This document shows, in pieces, positions 7,901-15,750 of a stretch of 64,000 nt of DNA; position 1 is the first letter of the stretch, and each line of letters opens with the position of its first letter. Where the stretch lies: contig OZ240673.1 of the NCBI GenBank assembly GCA_965198755.1, positions 1,674,001-1,738,000 of the forward strand. Direction: 5' to 3'. The position numbers were made by a program, and so were the translations under genes. This DNA comes from BOG-908 sp963692875. Its GTDB lineage: Bacteria; Pseudomonadota; Alphaproteobacteria; Acetobacterales; Acetobacteraceae. The notes under the pieces were generated by a model. It worked only from the letters and a program-made list of their open reading frames with translations. It made no database searches and had not been told where the DNA came from.

Positions 7901-8410
7901 CGCCATTACCCGCGCCGCTTCATAAACTTTCCGGCTCGCACGCTGGTGCGCATGGCAAATCGCGACGGCCAGCGCGTCGGACGCGTCTGCGCGCCGTAGC
8001 AGCGCGCCCGGCAGCAGCCTACGCACCATGTCGGCCACCTGCGCCTTTTCCGCGTTACCGTTTCCCACCACCGAGCGTTTGACCATCTTCGCGCCGTACT
8101 CGGCAACAGCGATGCCGGCCAGCGCCGGCGCCAGCAGTGCCACCCCGCGTGCGTAGCCGAGCTTCAGCGTGGCCGCACCGTTGCGGTTGACGTAGGTCTC
8201 CTCGACCGCGGCTTCGGCCGGCACGTGCAGCGCGATGAGCGCGGTGAGCCCTTCGTAGAGCGCACGCAGGCGGTCCGGCACCGGTCGGTCCGCATCGGTC
8301 GCCAGCACGCCGTCGGCTACGTGGCGCAGGCGGTTGCCGTGGGATTCGATGACGCCCCAACCGGTAAAGCGCAGGCCAGGGTCGATGCCGAGCAGCCGGA
8401 TGGCCGTCAT
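7898..8410 (-). CDS. ruvC: Crossover junction endodeoxyribonuclease RuvC
   Basis: 170 residues, normal length. Resolves Holliday junctions as a dimer by paired nicks. The acidic catalytic set is visible: D10 in LGIDPG, E70 in AAVEETYVNRN, and D142 and D145 in DASDALAVAICHAH. The start overlaps the yebC stop (TGATG, one base shared), indicating translational coupling. In many alphaproteobacteria ruvA and ruvB follow; here the gene is followed by a palindromic element and an unrelated convergent gene, so ruvAB must be elsewhere. Confidence 0.97.
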   Translation of the reverse strand: MTAIRLLGIDPGLRFTGWGVIESHGNRLRHVADGVLATDADRPVPDRLRALYEGLTALIALHVPAEAAVEETYVNRNGAATLKLGYARGVALLAPALAGIAVAEYGAKMVKRSVVGNGNAEKAQVADMVRRLLPGALLRRADASDALAVAICHAHQRASRKVYEAARVMA

Positions 8411-9159
8411 CAGCCGGACATGCGCGCGAGTACAGCCTCGGGGATGTCGAAGTTGGCGTAGACGTTCTGCACGTCGTCGTTTTCCTCGAGCGCGTCTATC
8501 AGCTTGAGCACCGAAGCTGCGCGGTCCTCGTCCAGCGTGACCGTCGTGGACGGGCGCCAGTCGAACTTGGCCTCCTCCGGCGCGCCGAAACGCTGCTCCA
8601 GCGCGTCGCGCACGGCGAACAGCGACTCTGTCGCACAGGTGACTTCGTGGCCGTCCGCCTGGCTCACCACGTCGTCGGCGCCGGCCTCGATGGCGGCGTC
8701 CAGCATGGCGTCCGGCGTGGCGGCGTCCGGCTTGTAGGTGACCACGCCCATGCGCTGGAACATAAAGCTGACGGAGTTCGTCTCGCCCAGCGCGCCGCCG
8801 TATTTGCTAAAGGCGGAACGCACGTCCGACGCGGTGCGGTTGCGGTTGTCCGTCAGTGTTTCCACGATGACGGCGACGCCGGCCGGGCCGTAGCCCTCGT
8901 AGCGCACGTCGGTGTAGTCCTCGCCGGCGGCCGCACCCGACGCCTTCTTGATGGCGCGATCCACCGTGTCGCGGGTCATGTTCTGCTTGAAAGCCGTGGT
9001 GACCGCCGCGCGCAGGCGTGCGTTGGCGGCCGGGTCCGGCAGGCCCTGACGGGCGGCCACCGTGATCTCGCGGATCAGCTTAGCGAATGCGCGCCCGCGG
9101 CGGGCGTCCTGTGCGCCCTTGCGGTGCATGACGTTCTTGACGTGACTGTGGCCGGCCAA
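8410..9159 (-). CDS. YebC/PmpR-family regulator/translation factor
   Basis: 249 residues, full length. Family members were described as transcriptional regulators, and some relatives relieve ribosome stalling at proline stretches. Seen: N-terminal MAGHSHVKNVMHRKGAQDARRGRAFAKLIREI (family: MAGHSKWxNIxHRKxxQDAKRGKxF, slightly divergent), RYEGYGPAGVAVIVETLTDNRNRTASDVRSAFSK, and a C-terminal alpha/beta domain ending near DIPEAVLARMSG. Directly upstream of, and coupled to, ruvC, as in many bacteria. Confidence 0.96.
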   Translation of the reverse strand: MAGHSHVKNVMHRKGAQDARRGRAFAKLIREITVAARQGLPDPAANARLRAAVTTAFKQNMTRDTVDRAIKKASGAAAGEDYTDVRYEGYGPAGVAVIVETLTDNRNRTASDVRSAFSKYGGALGETNSVSFMFQRMGVVTYKPDAATPDAMLDAAIEAGADDVVSQADGHEVTCATESLFAVRDALEQRFGAPEEAKFDWRPSTTVTLDEDRAASVLKLIDALEENDDVQNVYANFDIPEAVLARMSG

Positions 9160-9246
9160 GGGGTGGGGTCCCGTCAGGTGATGAGGCTGGCCGGTCTAGC
9201 AGGCGAGGCGGGGCGTTTGGAAGGGGTTTGGATAATTCGTAAGAAA

Positions 9247-9443
9247 GGCAAGCCAGCAGTTCTTTTTGAAAAAAAGAACCAAAGAACTTTTGGTTCCTCG
9301 GGTGCTTGTTCGTCGTCACTCCTCGCGTCAAAGCTCTAAAACAACAACCACGCTCAGACCTTGACGCAACCTTTCAGCTCTCCGCGACAGCCGAACCAAA
9401 AGTTTTTTGGTTCTTTTTTTCAAAAAAGAACCGCTTGCTTCCT
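9247..9443. repeat. Palindromic element PE7 (full, enlarged core)
   Basis: Both arms are GGTTC flavour. The core is about 100 bp, roughly twice normal, with an extra unrelated segment containing AAACAACAACCA. The minus-strand GMC oxidoreductase gene runs through the right arm and stops inside the core. Confidence 0.88.
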
Positions 9444-11074
9444 TGCATATGCTTCGCCAGCCGCAACGCCAAGGCAACGATGGTCAACGTAGGATTAGCC
9501 TGCCCCGACGTCGGAAACACCGCGCTGCCCGCCACAAACAGATTGCGCATCCCGTGCACCAGGCAATCGCCGTCGACCACGCCGTCCCGCGGGCTGGCCG
9601 ACATGCGCGCGGTGCCGATGTGGTGGCCGCCATACGCCCCGTCGCGCAGCATCAGCTCTTCCACCGCATCCTCGTCGTAGTCCAGCGTGGCCGCACCGGT
9701 GCGCGCCAGGTCGGCAGCAAGCGCGCGCAAAGCCAGGCGCACCGTGTCGATGTCGGCCGGCAGGTGGCGCCAGTCGACGCGCAGGGGTGGCATGCCCAGC
9801 GCGTCGGTGCCGGCGCCCAGGGTGACGCGGCTGTCCGGGTTGGGCAGTTGTTCGGCGTGGACGTCCAGGCTGAAGCAGCCCGACGGCGGGGCCACAATGA
9901 TGGAGGGGAACTTGCGGTCCGCAAGCATGCGACGGCCCAGCAGGTGCAGCATGAAACGCGCGGTCTGCACCGGCGCGCGGGCGATGTTGCCGGCGTGGCC
10001 GAGGTACGTGGCCAGCCCGCGCCCGCCATCCTGCAGGCGGGTGGCGTATTCCGGGGTGATGAGCGGGGCGGCGAGGTATAGCGCGGAGAGCGCGCCGCTG
10101 CGGTGGGACGGGTCGCCGATGCGGGGGTGGTGCAGGCGGGCGGTGAAGTTGCCGGTGCGCAGGCGGCGCTGCGCGTCCGGGCGCAGCGTGAGGCGGCGGC
10201 GGCAGTAGGCGCCGTCCTCGGCTAGGGTGTAGCCGTGGTGGACCGCCACGTGCGGACGCAGCGCGCCCAGCGTGCCGGCCAAGTGGCACATGTAGAAGCG
10301 GCCGAGCTGGTCGTGCGCGTTGCCGATGCCGGCCGGATGCTGGTCGCTTCTGGCGAGCAGCAGCCGGGTGGTCTCCAGCCCGCCGGCGGCGAGCACGTAG
10401 GTCTCTGCGCCGACCTCGAACCGGCGGCCGGCCATGCTGGCTGTGGCGAGGCTGGCGGCGGCCAGGCCGGTCACGGCGGCACCGTCCTGGCCGGTGCGTA
10501 TCTGGGTGACGTTGGCGTGCAGCACCACGCGGATGTTGGCGGCCGCGCGCAGGCGGGCAGCGTAGCGGCGGGCGAAGTTGGTGGGGCAGCTGAACCGCTC
10601 TAGCGTGTCGGCGGAGAAGTCCGCGCCGGCAAAGCCGTGCAGGATGTCGGGCCAGTCCCGGGCAGCGTGGAAATGGGCGTCGCCGGCCTCGCACAGGGCG
10701 GCGGCCTGGCCGTAGTGGCGGGCGACCTGCTCGTAGGGGATCGGCCAGCCGGAATGCGGCACCCAGGCGCGCGGCTCGAAGTCGATCGGGTCGAACGGCA
10801 CGCAGCGGCCGCCCCAGATGGCGGTGGAGCCGCCGAACTGGCGGCGGCGGTAGCGGATCGGCGGCGGGTGACGGGTGGCGGGGGCCAGTTCGCCGTCGTA
10901 GAGGGCCTGAGTGGCGGGCTCCTCGTCCCAGCCGCCGGCTTCAAGCAGCAGCACCTGGGTTTGCGTGTCGGCGAATTGCAGCGCCAGGGTTATGCCGGCG
11001 GCGCCGGCACCGACGATGCAGATGTCGGCTTGCAGGAGGGTGCCGGGGTCTAGCTCGGTGGCGTCTAGGAGCAT
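9374..11074 (-). CDS. GMC-family FAD-dependent oxidoreductase
   Basis: 566 residues. FAD-linked dehydrogenase/oxidase acting on alcohols or sugars. Seen: dinucleotide fold ADICIVGAGAAGITLALQ at residue 15, FGGSTAIWGGRCVPFDPIDFE (FAD-attachment region), VLAAGGLETTRLLL, and C-terminal GMC domain GGHHIGTARMS and MRNLFVAGSAVFPTSGQANPTLTI, with the active-site His in HHIGTARM and Asn in QANPT. The ATG at 11074 has no strong ribosome site. The last 22 or so residues (SKRFFFEKKNQKTFGSAVAES) are encoded by palindromic element PE7, which also supplies the stop. Partner cytochrome or small subunit not seen nearby. Confidence 0.9.
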   Translation of the reverse strand: MLLDATELDPGTLLQADICIVGAGAAGITLALQFADTQTQVLLLEAGGWDEEPATQALYDGELAPATRHPPPIRYRRRQFGGSTAIWGGRCVPFDPIDFEPRAWVPHSGWPIPYEQVARHYGQAAALCEAGDAHFHAARDWPDILHGFAGADFSADTLERFSCPTNFARRYAARLRAAANIRVVLHANVTQIRTGQDGAAVTGLAAASLATASMAGRRFEVGAETYVLAAGGLETTRLLLARSDQHPAGIGNAHDQLGRFYMCHLAGTLGALRPHVAVHHGYTLAEDGAYCRRRLTLRPDAQRRLRTGNFTARLHHPRIGDPSHRSGALSALYLAAPLITPEYATRLQDGGRGLATYLGHAGNIARAPVQTARFMLHLLGRRMLADRKFPSIIVAPPSGCFSLDVHAEQLPNPDSRVTLGAGTDALGMPPLRVDWRHLPADIDTVRLALRALAADLARTGAATLDYDEDAVEELMLRDGAYGGHHIGTARMSASPRDGVVDGDCLVHGMRNLFVAGSAVFPTSGQANPTLTIVALALRLAKHMQGSKRFFFEKKNQKTFGSAVAES

Positions 11075-11090
11075 AGCGGAGCTAGCGGGG

Positions 11091-11238
11091 AAGGAAGCAA
11101 GAAAGCGGTTCTTTTTTGAAAAAAAGAACCAAAAAACTTTTGTTCTCTTGCGCGCGCGCTGGCAGAACCATCGCGACAGCAGGACCAAAAGTCTTTTGCT
11201 TCTTTTCTTCAGAAAAGAAGGCCTTGCCTTTCTTTCTA
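11091..11238. repeat. Palindromic element PE8 (full)
   Basis: GGTTC left arm; right arm CTTCTTTTC...GAAAAGAAG in which a T-to-C and an A-to-G change compensate each other in the stem. It sits between the GMC oxidoreductase start and the epimerase end, both on the minus strand. Confidence 0.9.
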
Positions 11239-11251
11239 AGCGTCGAACGCC

Positions 11252-12223
11252 TCACACCGCCCCCGCCATCATGCGTCCCAGCTCGGCAATGCCCACCGCG
11301 TCCTGCGTGCGCGGAAACCGCAAAATGCCATCAGCCCGCGCCGGGTCTAGCCGGATACGCTGGGCAAACGCGCGCAGCAGCGAGGGCGTGATCGGGTCCG
11401 GGACGCGCCGGCGCAGACCACCAGGTGCGGCGGCGCGCAATCCGGCCAGGATCGGCGCCAGCACGCCCACCTCGAGGCGCAGTTGGCGGGCGGTGATGCG
11501 CTTCACCGGCGTGGCGCGCAGGGCGCGGGCGAAGCTGGCGAGGTACTCGTTCCAGGTGGGTGGCGCGGGGCTGGCCAGGTTGAAGGCGAGGCCGCCGGCG
11601 TCCGGCGTCAGACACGCGGCGAGGCAGGCGGCGGCCACATCGCGCTCGTGGATCAGGTTGCAGAACCCGTCGCCGGCAGCACCCAGGTCGCCCAGGCGGC
11701 GCTGGCGCAGCAGACGGGCGAAGCGGCCGGTCCACTGCGCGCTGCCGGGGCCGTAGACGATGCCGGGGCGCAGGATCACCGCCGGCAGGCCCGACGCAAT
11801 GCGGGTCACAACCTCGGCCTCGCCGGCGATCTTGGCGGCGGCGTAGGCCGTCTGGGCGAACAGTGGTGCGGCCTCGGTCACCAGGCCGGTGGCGGCGCCG
11901 TAGACGGCCATGCTGCTGATGTGCACCAGCCGCAGGTCCGGCCTGGTTCGGGCGGCCTTGCACAGCGCGGTAACGGTGGCGTGCAGCGTGGCGGGCGCCC
12001 CGCCGGCCGCGTTGATCACGTGGGTAGCGCCGTCCAGCGCGCGGGAGAGCTGGGCCGCGTCGGTGGCGTCGGCATGCACGGACTGGCTGTCGCAGCCAGT
12101 CTCCGCCCGTCGGTGCAGGCCAGCCACCGCGTCCAGCCCCGGCGTGGCCGCGATGGCCGCCATGACCGCGCGGCCGATGCTGCCCGACGCGCCGAGGACG
12201 AGGATTCGCGCGGCCTCGTTCAA
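11252..12223 (-). CDS. NAD-dependent epimerase/dehydratase (extended SDR)
   Basis: 323 residues with an N-terminal Rossmann motif ILVLGASGSIGRA, LVHISSMAVYG and TAYAAAKIAGE (catalytic Ser/Tyr-x3-Lys: Y-A-A-A-K), and VILRPGIVYGPGS, typical of nucleotide-sugar-type epimerases. The start is a TTG at 12223 that overlaps the TGA of the upstream glycosyltransferase gene (TTGA), so the pair is coupled. Together with that glycosyltransferase it probably acts in surface glycan or glycolipid synthesis; the sugar is unknown. Confidence 0.85.
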   Translation of the reverse strand: MNEAARILVLGASGSIGRAVMAAIAATPGLDAVAGLHRRAETGCDSQSVHADATDAAQLSRALDGATHVINAAGGAPATLHATVTALCKAARTRPDLRLVHISSMAVYGAATGLVTEAAPLFAQTAYAAAKIAGEAEVVTRIASGLPAVILRPGIVYGPGSAQWTGRFARLLRQRRLGDLGAAGDGFCNLIHERDVAAACLAACLTPDAGGLAFNLASPAPPTWNEYLASFARALRATPVKRITARQLRLEVGVLAPILAGLRAAAPGGLRRRVPDPITPSLLRAFAQRIRLDPARADGILRFPRTQDAVGIAELGRMMAGAV

Positions 12224-13326
12224 GCCGCGGCTTCCAGCGCGGGGGCGCGCTGCCGTCGCGGCACGGCGGCCTCTCGGTAGAGCGCCTGTATCCGCGCGGC
12301 GGCGGCGGCCACGTCCAGCCGGTCGTGGAAGACGGACAGCGCCGCCGCGCCCAACCTGGCGCGGGTCTGCGGACAGTCCAGCAGCTCGCCCAACGCCCTG
12401 GCCAGGGCCTCGACGTTGCCGGGCGGGACCAGCCGGGCGCTGACCCCGTCTTGCAGGATCTCCGGCACCGAGCCGACCGGCGTGGTGACGATGGCTATGC
12501 CGCGCGCAGCCGCCTCTAGCACCGCCACCGGCATCACCTCGTGGTGGGACGGCAGCACTAGCACCGCGGCGGTGGCCAGCAGCGCCTGGGTGCTTGCCGC
12601 GTCCTGCCAGCCGGGCATCGCCACGCGGTGGGCGAGACCCAGCTCGGCGATGCGGGCGCAGTAGGAGTCTGCCTCGCCGTCGCCGGCGATGGTGGCGGTC
12701 CAGCTCCGCGCACGCATCTCCGGTGCGGCGAGCGCCTCGATCAGTTCGCCCACCCCCTTGCGGGCGCCGATCCGGCCGAGGAACAGCAGATGCGGCACCG
12801 CATCGTCCGGCACCGCGCGTGGGGCGGCCGGCACGCCGTTCAGCACCACGTGAATGCGGCGCTCGGGCGTGCCCAGTTCGCGCACCAGGCGGGTGCGCCA
12901 GGCGGCGCCGATCACCACGATGCTGTCCGCGCTGGCGATGACCGCCCGCAGCCAGCGTTGTGCGCGGGGCGGCAGGGCAGCGTGGAAGTCGAAGAAATCC
13001 GCACCGTGCAGGTGCAGGATGACCGGCACGCCCAGCGCGCGCGCCAGCAGGCACAGCAGCGACTTGCGCAGCGCACTGCCGCGCGTGGTCATGTGCACGT
13101 GCGCGCAGGCGACACGGCCAATGACGCCGGCGCCGAGAAGTACGGCGAGCGCGGCGGCAAAACGCAGCCCAGCGGAGAGGGCGCCGCCGGCACCCCTGGT
13201 GTCGAGGACGCGCACGGGCAAGGCATGCGGATCGGTGGACCATTCCGCCATTAGGTAGCGCATCAACGTGCCTACACCACCTGACACGTGGTGAAGACCG
13301 CCACCGATAAACACCAGAACTTGCAT
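12220..13326 (-). CDS. GT4-family glycosyltransferase
   Basis: 368 residues, GT-B fold. Seen: N-terminal VFIGGGLHHVSGGVGTLMRYL (acceptor-side glycine loop), VPVILHLHGADFFDF, VVLNGVPAAPRAV, LLFLGRIGARKGVGELIEAL (nucleotide-sugar domain start), and the donor-binding EX7E-like segment HHEVMPVAVLEAAARGIAIVTT near residue 290. Cytoplasmic or membrane-peripheral. Coupled to the downstream epimerase gene by a TTGA overlap. It is divergent from the secreted protein gene at 13412, with about 85 bp between. Acceptor and sugar unknown. Confidence 0.9.
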   Translation of the reverse strand: MQVLVFIGGGLHHVSGGVGTLMRYLMAEWSTDPHALPVRVLDTRGAGGALSAGLRFAAALAVLLGAGVIGRVACAHVHMTTRGSALRKSLLCLLARALGVPVILHLHGADFFDFHAALPPRAQRWLRAVIASADSIVVIGAAWRTRLVRELGTPERRIHVVLNGVPAAPRAVPDDAVPHLLFLGRIGARKGVGELIEALAAPEMRARSWTATIAGDGEADSYCARIAELGLAHRVAMPGWQDAASTQALLATAAVLVLPSHHEVMPVAVLEAAARGIAIVTTPVGSVPEILQDGVSARLVPPGNVEALARALGELLDCPQTRARLGAAALSVFHDRLDVAAAAARIQALYREAAVPRRQRAPALEAAA

Positions 13327-13390
13327 TTTTCACGGATTTGCACGCCCAGGTTCCTACGCTACCGTACAGAACGCACCCTAAGGTTGAGAA

Positions 13391-13438
13391 ACGAAGGAAG
13401 AAAGCTTCTTTTTGAAAAAAGAAACAAAAACTTTGTGT
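13391..13438. repeat. Palindromic element PE9 (solo left arm, degenerate)
   Basis: GAAGGAAGAAAGCTTC-T5/A6-GAAAC with the trailing AAAAACTTTG; stem partly mismatched, no right arm. It overlaps the TTG start and leader of the following gene. Confidence 0.75.
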
Positions 13439-14377
13439 TGCATGGTTCTGGCCGTAACGATGCCAGTCGGATCGTCCGCAAGGGAGGCTTGGCTTTGGCC
13501 GTTCGCCGCGGACTCGCCCTGGAACACGCCGATCGGCAGCTCGGCTCGGTACTCGTCCTTGAACTCTTCGGCGACGCAGGACCTGCTGGCGGGAGGTGCG
13601 CTGATCCACGCGGGACAATGGGGCATGCCGCTGTATCGCGCCGCACCCGGCGACCATTGGGTGAGCGTGTGGGACGAGGAGAACCGGCGCTTCTTCCACG
13701 TGCAGGTGCCGCGTGACGCGCGGCCAGACCCGATGGGCGACGGACACCTGTTCATAGGCGACGCGGACGGACGCTTCGTGCTGGAGATGTACCGCGCACG
13801 CCGCCTGCCGGATGGCGGCCTGGTCGCACGCCGCGCCTTCCGCGTGGACCTGCACGGCCCAGGCATGTTCCTGCACGACGGACGCTTCCCCGGCGTGCGC
13901 GCGATGGACGCCAGCGGCATGGGCGGCGTGCTGCGCGCCTGGGAACTGCGCGCCGGCCATATCGGCCACGCGCTGACCTTCCTGCTGCCCTACACGCGGC
14001 TGAAGCACGGGCCGGTGTGGCCGTCGTCGCGAGAGGATTACTGGGGGTTCCGCGACTACACCGGCCACGTTCCGATCGGTACCCTGGTTGCCATACCGCG
14101 CTGGGTGCACGTGGACGGTCTCGGTTTGTCGGCGGCCGGGCTGGTGCTGGCGCACGCGCTGCAGAATTACGGCGCCTACTGCGACGACAGCGTGGGCACC
14201 GACGGGTTGGTGCTGACCGCGGAAGGTGCGTCCGAGGGGATGGCGGAACTTGCTGCGATACGCAGGGACTTCCCGGTGATCAGGGCGGCGTTGCGCGTGG
14301 TGGAGAACAACACGGCGGAGTCGCCGGGCGGTGGCGGCGTGCGGCTTGTGGCGCTGGCAACTGGTTTTGGTGGGTAA
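13412..14377 (+). CDS. Secreted hypothetical protein
   Basis: 321 residues. A TTG at 13412 gives a leader MKKETKTLCCMVLAVTMPVG followed by SSA, a plausible signal peptide whose charged part comes from palindromic element PE9; an ATG at 13442 is the alternative. The mature part begins AWLWPFAADSPWNTPIGSSA, a motif I associate with secreted bacterial proteins of unclear role, and contains YWGFRDYTGHVPIGTLVAIP, an ALQNYGAYCDDS segment and a LRVVENN segment near the end. No membrane anchor. Divergent from the GT4/epimerase pair, so perhaps a cell-surface glycan-acting protein; that is inference from position only. Confidence 0.7.
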   Translation: MKKETKTLCCMVLAVTMPVGSSAREAWLWPFAADSPWNTPIGSSARYSSLNSSATQDLLAGGALIHAGQWGMPLYRAAPGDHWVSVWDEENRRFFHVQVPRDARPDPMGDGHLFIGDADGRFVLEMYRARRLPDGGLVARRAFRVDLHGPGMFLHDGRFPGVRAMDASGMGGVLRAWELRAGHIGHALTFLLPYTRLKHGPVWPSSREDYWGFRDYTGHVPIGTLVAIPRWVHVDGLGLSAAGLVLAHALQNYGAYCDDSVGTDGLVLTAEGASEGMAELAAIRRDFPVIRAALRVVENNTAESPGGGGVRLVALATGFGG

Positions 14378-14404
14378 CGCAACGTGTTGGGTCGCTTGAG
14401 ACTA

Positions 14405-14544
14405 GGCAAGCAAGCAAGGCCTGCTTTTTTGAAAAAAAGCAGCAAAAAACTTTTGGTCCGGCTGTCGCGGAATCTCCCTCAGCGCGTACTCCAGGGAACA
14501 AAAGTTTTTTGGTTCTTTTTTTCAAAAAAGAACTGCTTGCTTTT
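14405..14544. repeat. Palindromic element PE10 (full)
   Basis: Left arm CTGCT-flavour (GCCTGC-T6/A7-GCAG), right arm GGTTC flavour. Located between convergent genes ending at 14377 and 14580. Confidence 0.92.
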
Positions 14545-14579
14545 GTCTGTACCGCCCAAGGCGTTGGTTGCTGTCCCAA

Positions 14580-15467
14580 TCAGTAGGTCAACTCGGCCTT
14601 GTGTTTCTCGATGAACGCCGCCCACCTGGTAGGTTGCCGTCCAGTGATGTCCGGGAAGTTGTCAAACGTGTCGTCGGCGCCGGGAATCGCGCCTGCTGCG
14701 TAGCGTTTCCAGTGGTCATACACGCACGACATGTAGGCCATCTCTGCACCTGTATCGATCATCGACTGCAGGAACACCTCGGGCGCGAGCGGCTCGTAGC
14801 GGAACGGTTTTCCGACGATCGACGTCATCAGCTCGGCAAGTTCTCCAAAGGTGACGGCGTCGTAGCCGAGCCTGTATGTCTTGCCGGCATGCGCGTCCGG
14901 ATGTGCCAGCGCGAGTGCGGCGACCTGTGCCACGTCGCCCACGTCCACCCAGCTGAGGCGTGCGCCGGCCACGAAGGCGGTGATGACACCGTTGTTGATC
15001 GCCGGCTTGCCGCCGTAGCTGAGCACGTTCTGCATGAACGTTTCCGGTCGCAGGTGCGTGTAAGAAAAGCCGCACCACTGGACGTAGCGCTCCACCAGCT
15101 GGTGCCACGCCCAGTGTGCGACGGTGGTGTCGTCGCGCCCGCACGCACCGAGGTGGACGACGTGTTGCACGCCCGCCTTTTTCGCGTTGTCCAGCAGAGA
15201 CTTGCTCTGGCGCAGCATGTCCACGGTGTAGCCGGTGACGACGAGCAGGCGGTCGATGCCTTGCAGCGCTGGCAGGTGGGTGGCCTCGTCGTCGAGGTCG
15301 AGGACGACGTGCGGGATGCCACGGGCGGTGAAGGGTTCGGCCTTCGCGGCGGAGCGTACGGCAGCGACGATCTGCACGTCCTTTTCAGGCAGCAGGCGGT
15401 CGATCGCGCGGCTGCCGACCTGGCCGGTGGCGCCTGTCACCAGGATTCTCGGAAGCGGTGTCGTCAT
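14580..15467 (-). CDS. NmrA-like NAD(P)-binding protein
   Basis: 295-residue atypical SDR of the NmrA/HSCARG type, either NAD(P)H-dependent reductase or redox sensor. Seen: LVTGATGQVGSRAIDRLL at the N-terminus (GxxGxxG), LRPETFMQNVL, and AGKTYRLGYDAVTFGELAELMTSIVG, typical of the group. The usual catalytic Tyr-x3-Lys is not apparent, which suits an NmrA-like protein. Flanked by palindromic elements on both sides, so it is probably transcribed alone. Confidence 0.86.
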   Translation of the reverse strand: MTTPLPRILVTGATGQVGSRAIDRLLPEKDVQIVAAVRSAAKAEPFTARGIPHVVLDLDDEATHLPALQGIDRLLVVTGYTVDMLRQSKSLLDNAKKAGVQHVVHLGACGRDDTTVAHWAWHQLVERYVQWCGFSYTHLRPETFMQNVLSYGGKPAINNGVITAFVAGARLSWVDVGDVAQVAALALAHPDAHAGKTYRLGYDAVTFGELAELMTSIVGKPFRYEPLAPEVFLQSMIDTGAEMAYMSCVYDHWKRYAAGAIPGADDTFDNFPDITGRQPTRWAAFIEKHKAELTY

Positions 15468-15531
15468 GGAGCGTTTGTCCTTCGCGTGTCTGGCGACGCG
15501 CGGCCAGTGTTTGCGAGCGTGTCGTCACGTG

Positions 15532-15674
15532 CAGGAAGGCAAGGCCTTCTTTTCTGAAGAAAAGAAGCAAAAGACTTTTGTCTCTGCTGTCGCGGAGTCT
15601 CCCTCAGCATGTACTTAAGGGAACAAAAGTTTTTTGGTTCTTTTTTTCAAAAAAGAACCGCTTGCCTTGCCTTT
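15532..15674. repeat. Palindromic element PE11 (full)
   Basis: Left arm GGCCTTC with TTCTTTTCTGAAGAAAAGAA stem (doubly substituted but paired), right arm GGTTC. Between nmrA-like start and the gamma-glutamyltransferase end. Confidence 0.92.
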
Positions 15675-15682
15675 CAGTCCGA

Positions 15683-15749
15683 GTGGCCACTGCGCGCGTT
15701 TCAGAAACCACCCGCGACAGCGCTCGGAAAAGAAGGCGCTTGCTTGCTT
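15683..15749. repeat. Palindromic element PE12 (relic)
   Basis: Keeps the core phrase GCGCGTTTCAGAAACCACCCGCGACAGC and a worn right flank (GGCGCTTGCTTGC) but the hairpin tracts are gone. It lies immediately beside PE11 and abuts the stop of the gamma-glutamyltransferase gene. Confidence 0.55.
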
Positions 15750-15750
15750 T

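Noticed and set aside
11252..14155. 967-codon open frame on the minus strand
   Set aside because: Only the first-translated end outside known genes is new; most of it runs antiparallel or out of frame to the GT4 and secreted-protein genes. The real gene in this frame is the 323-residue epimerase.
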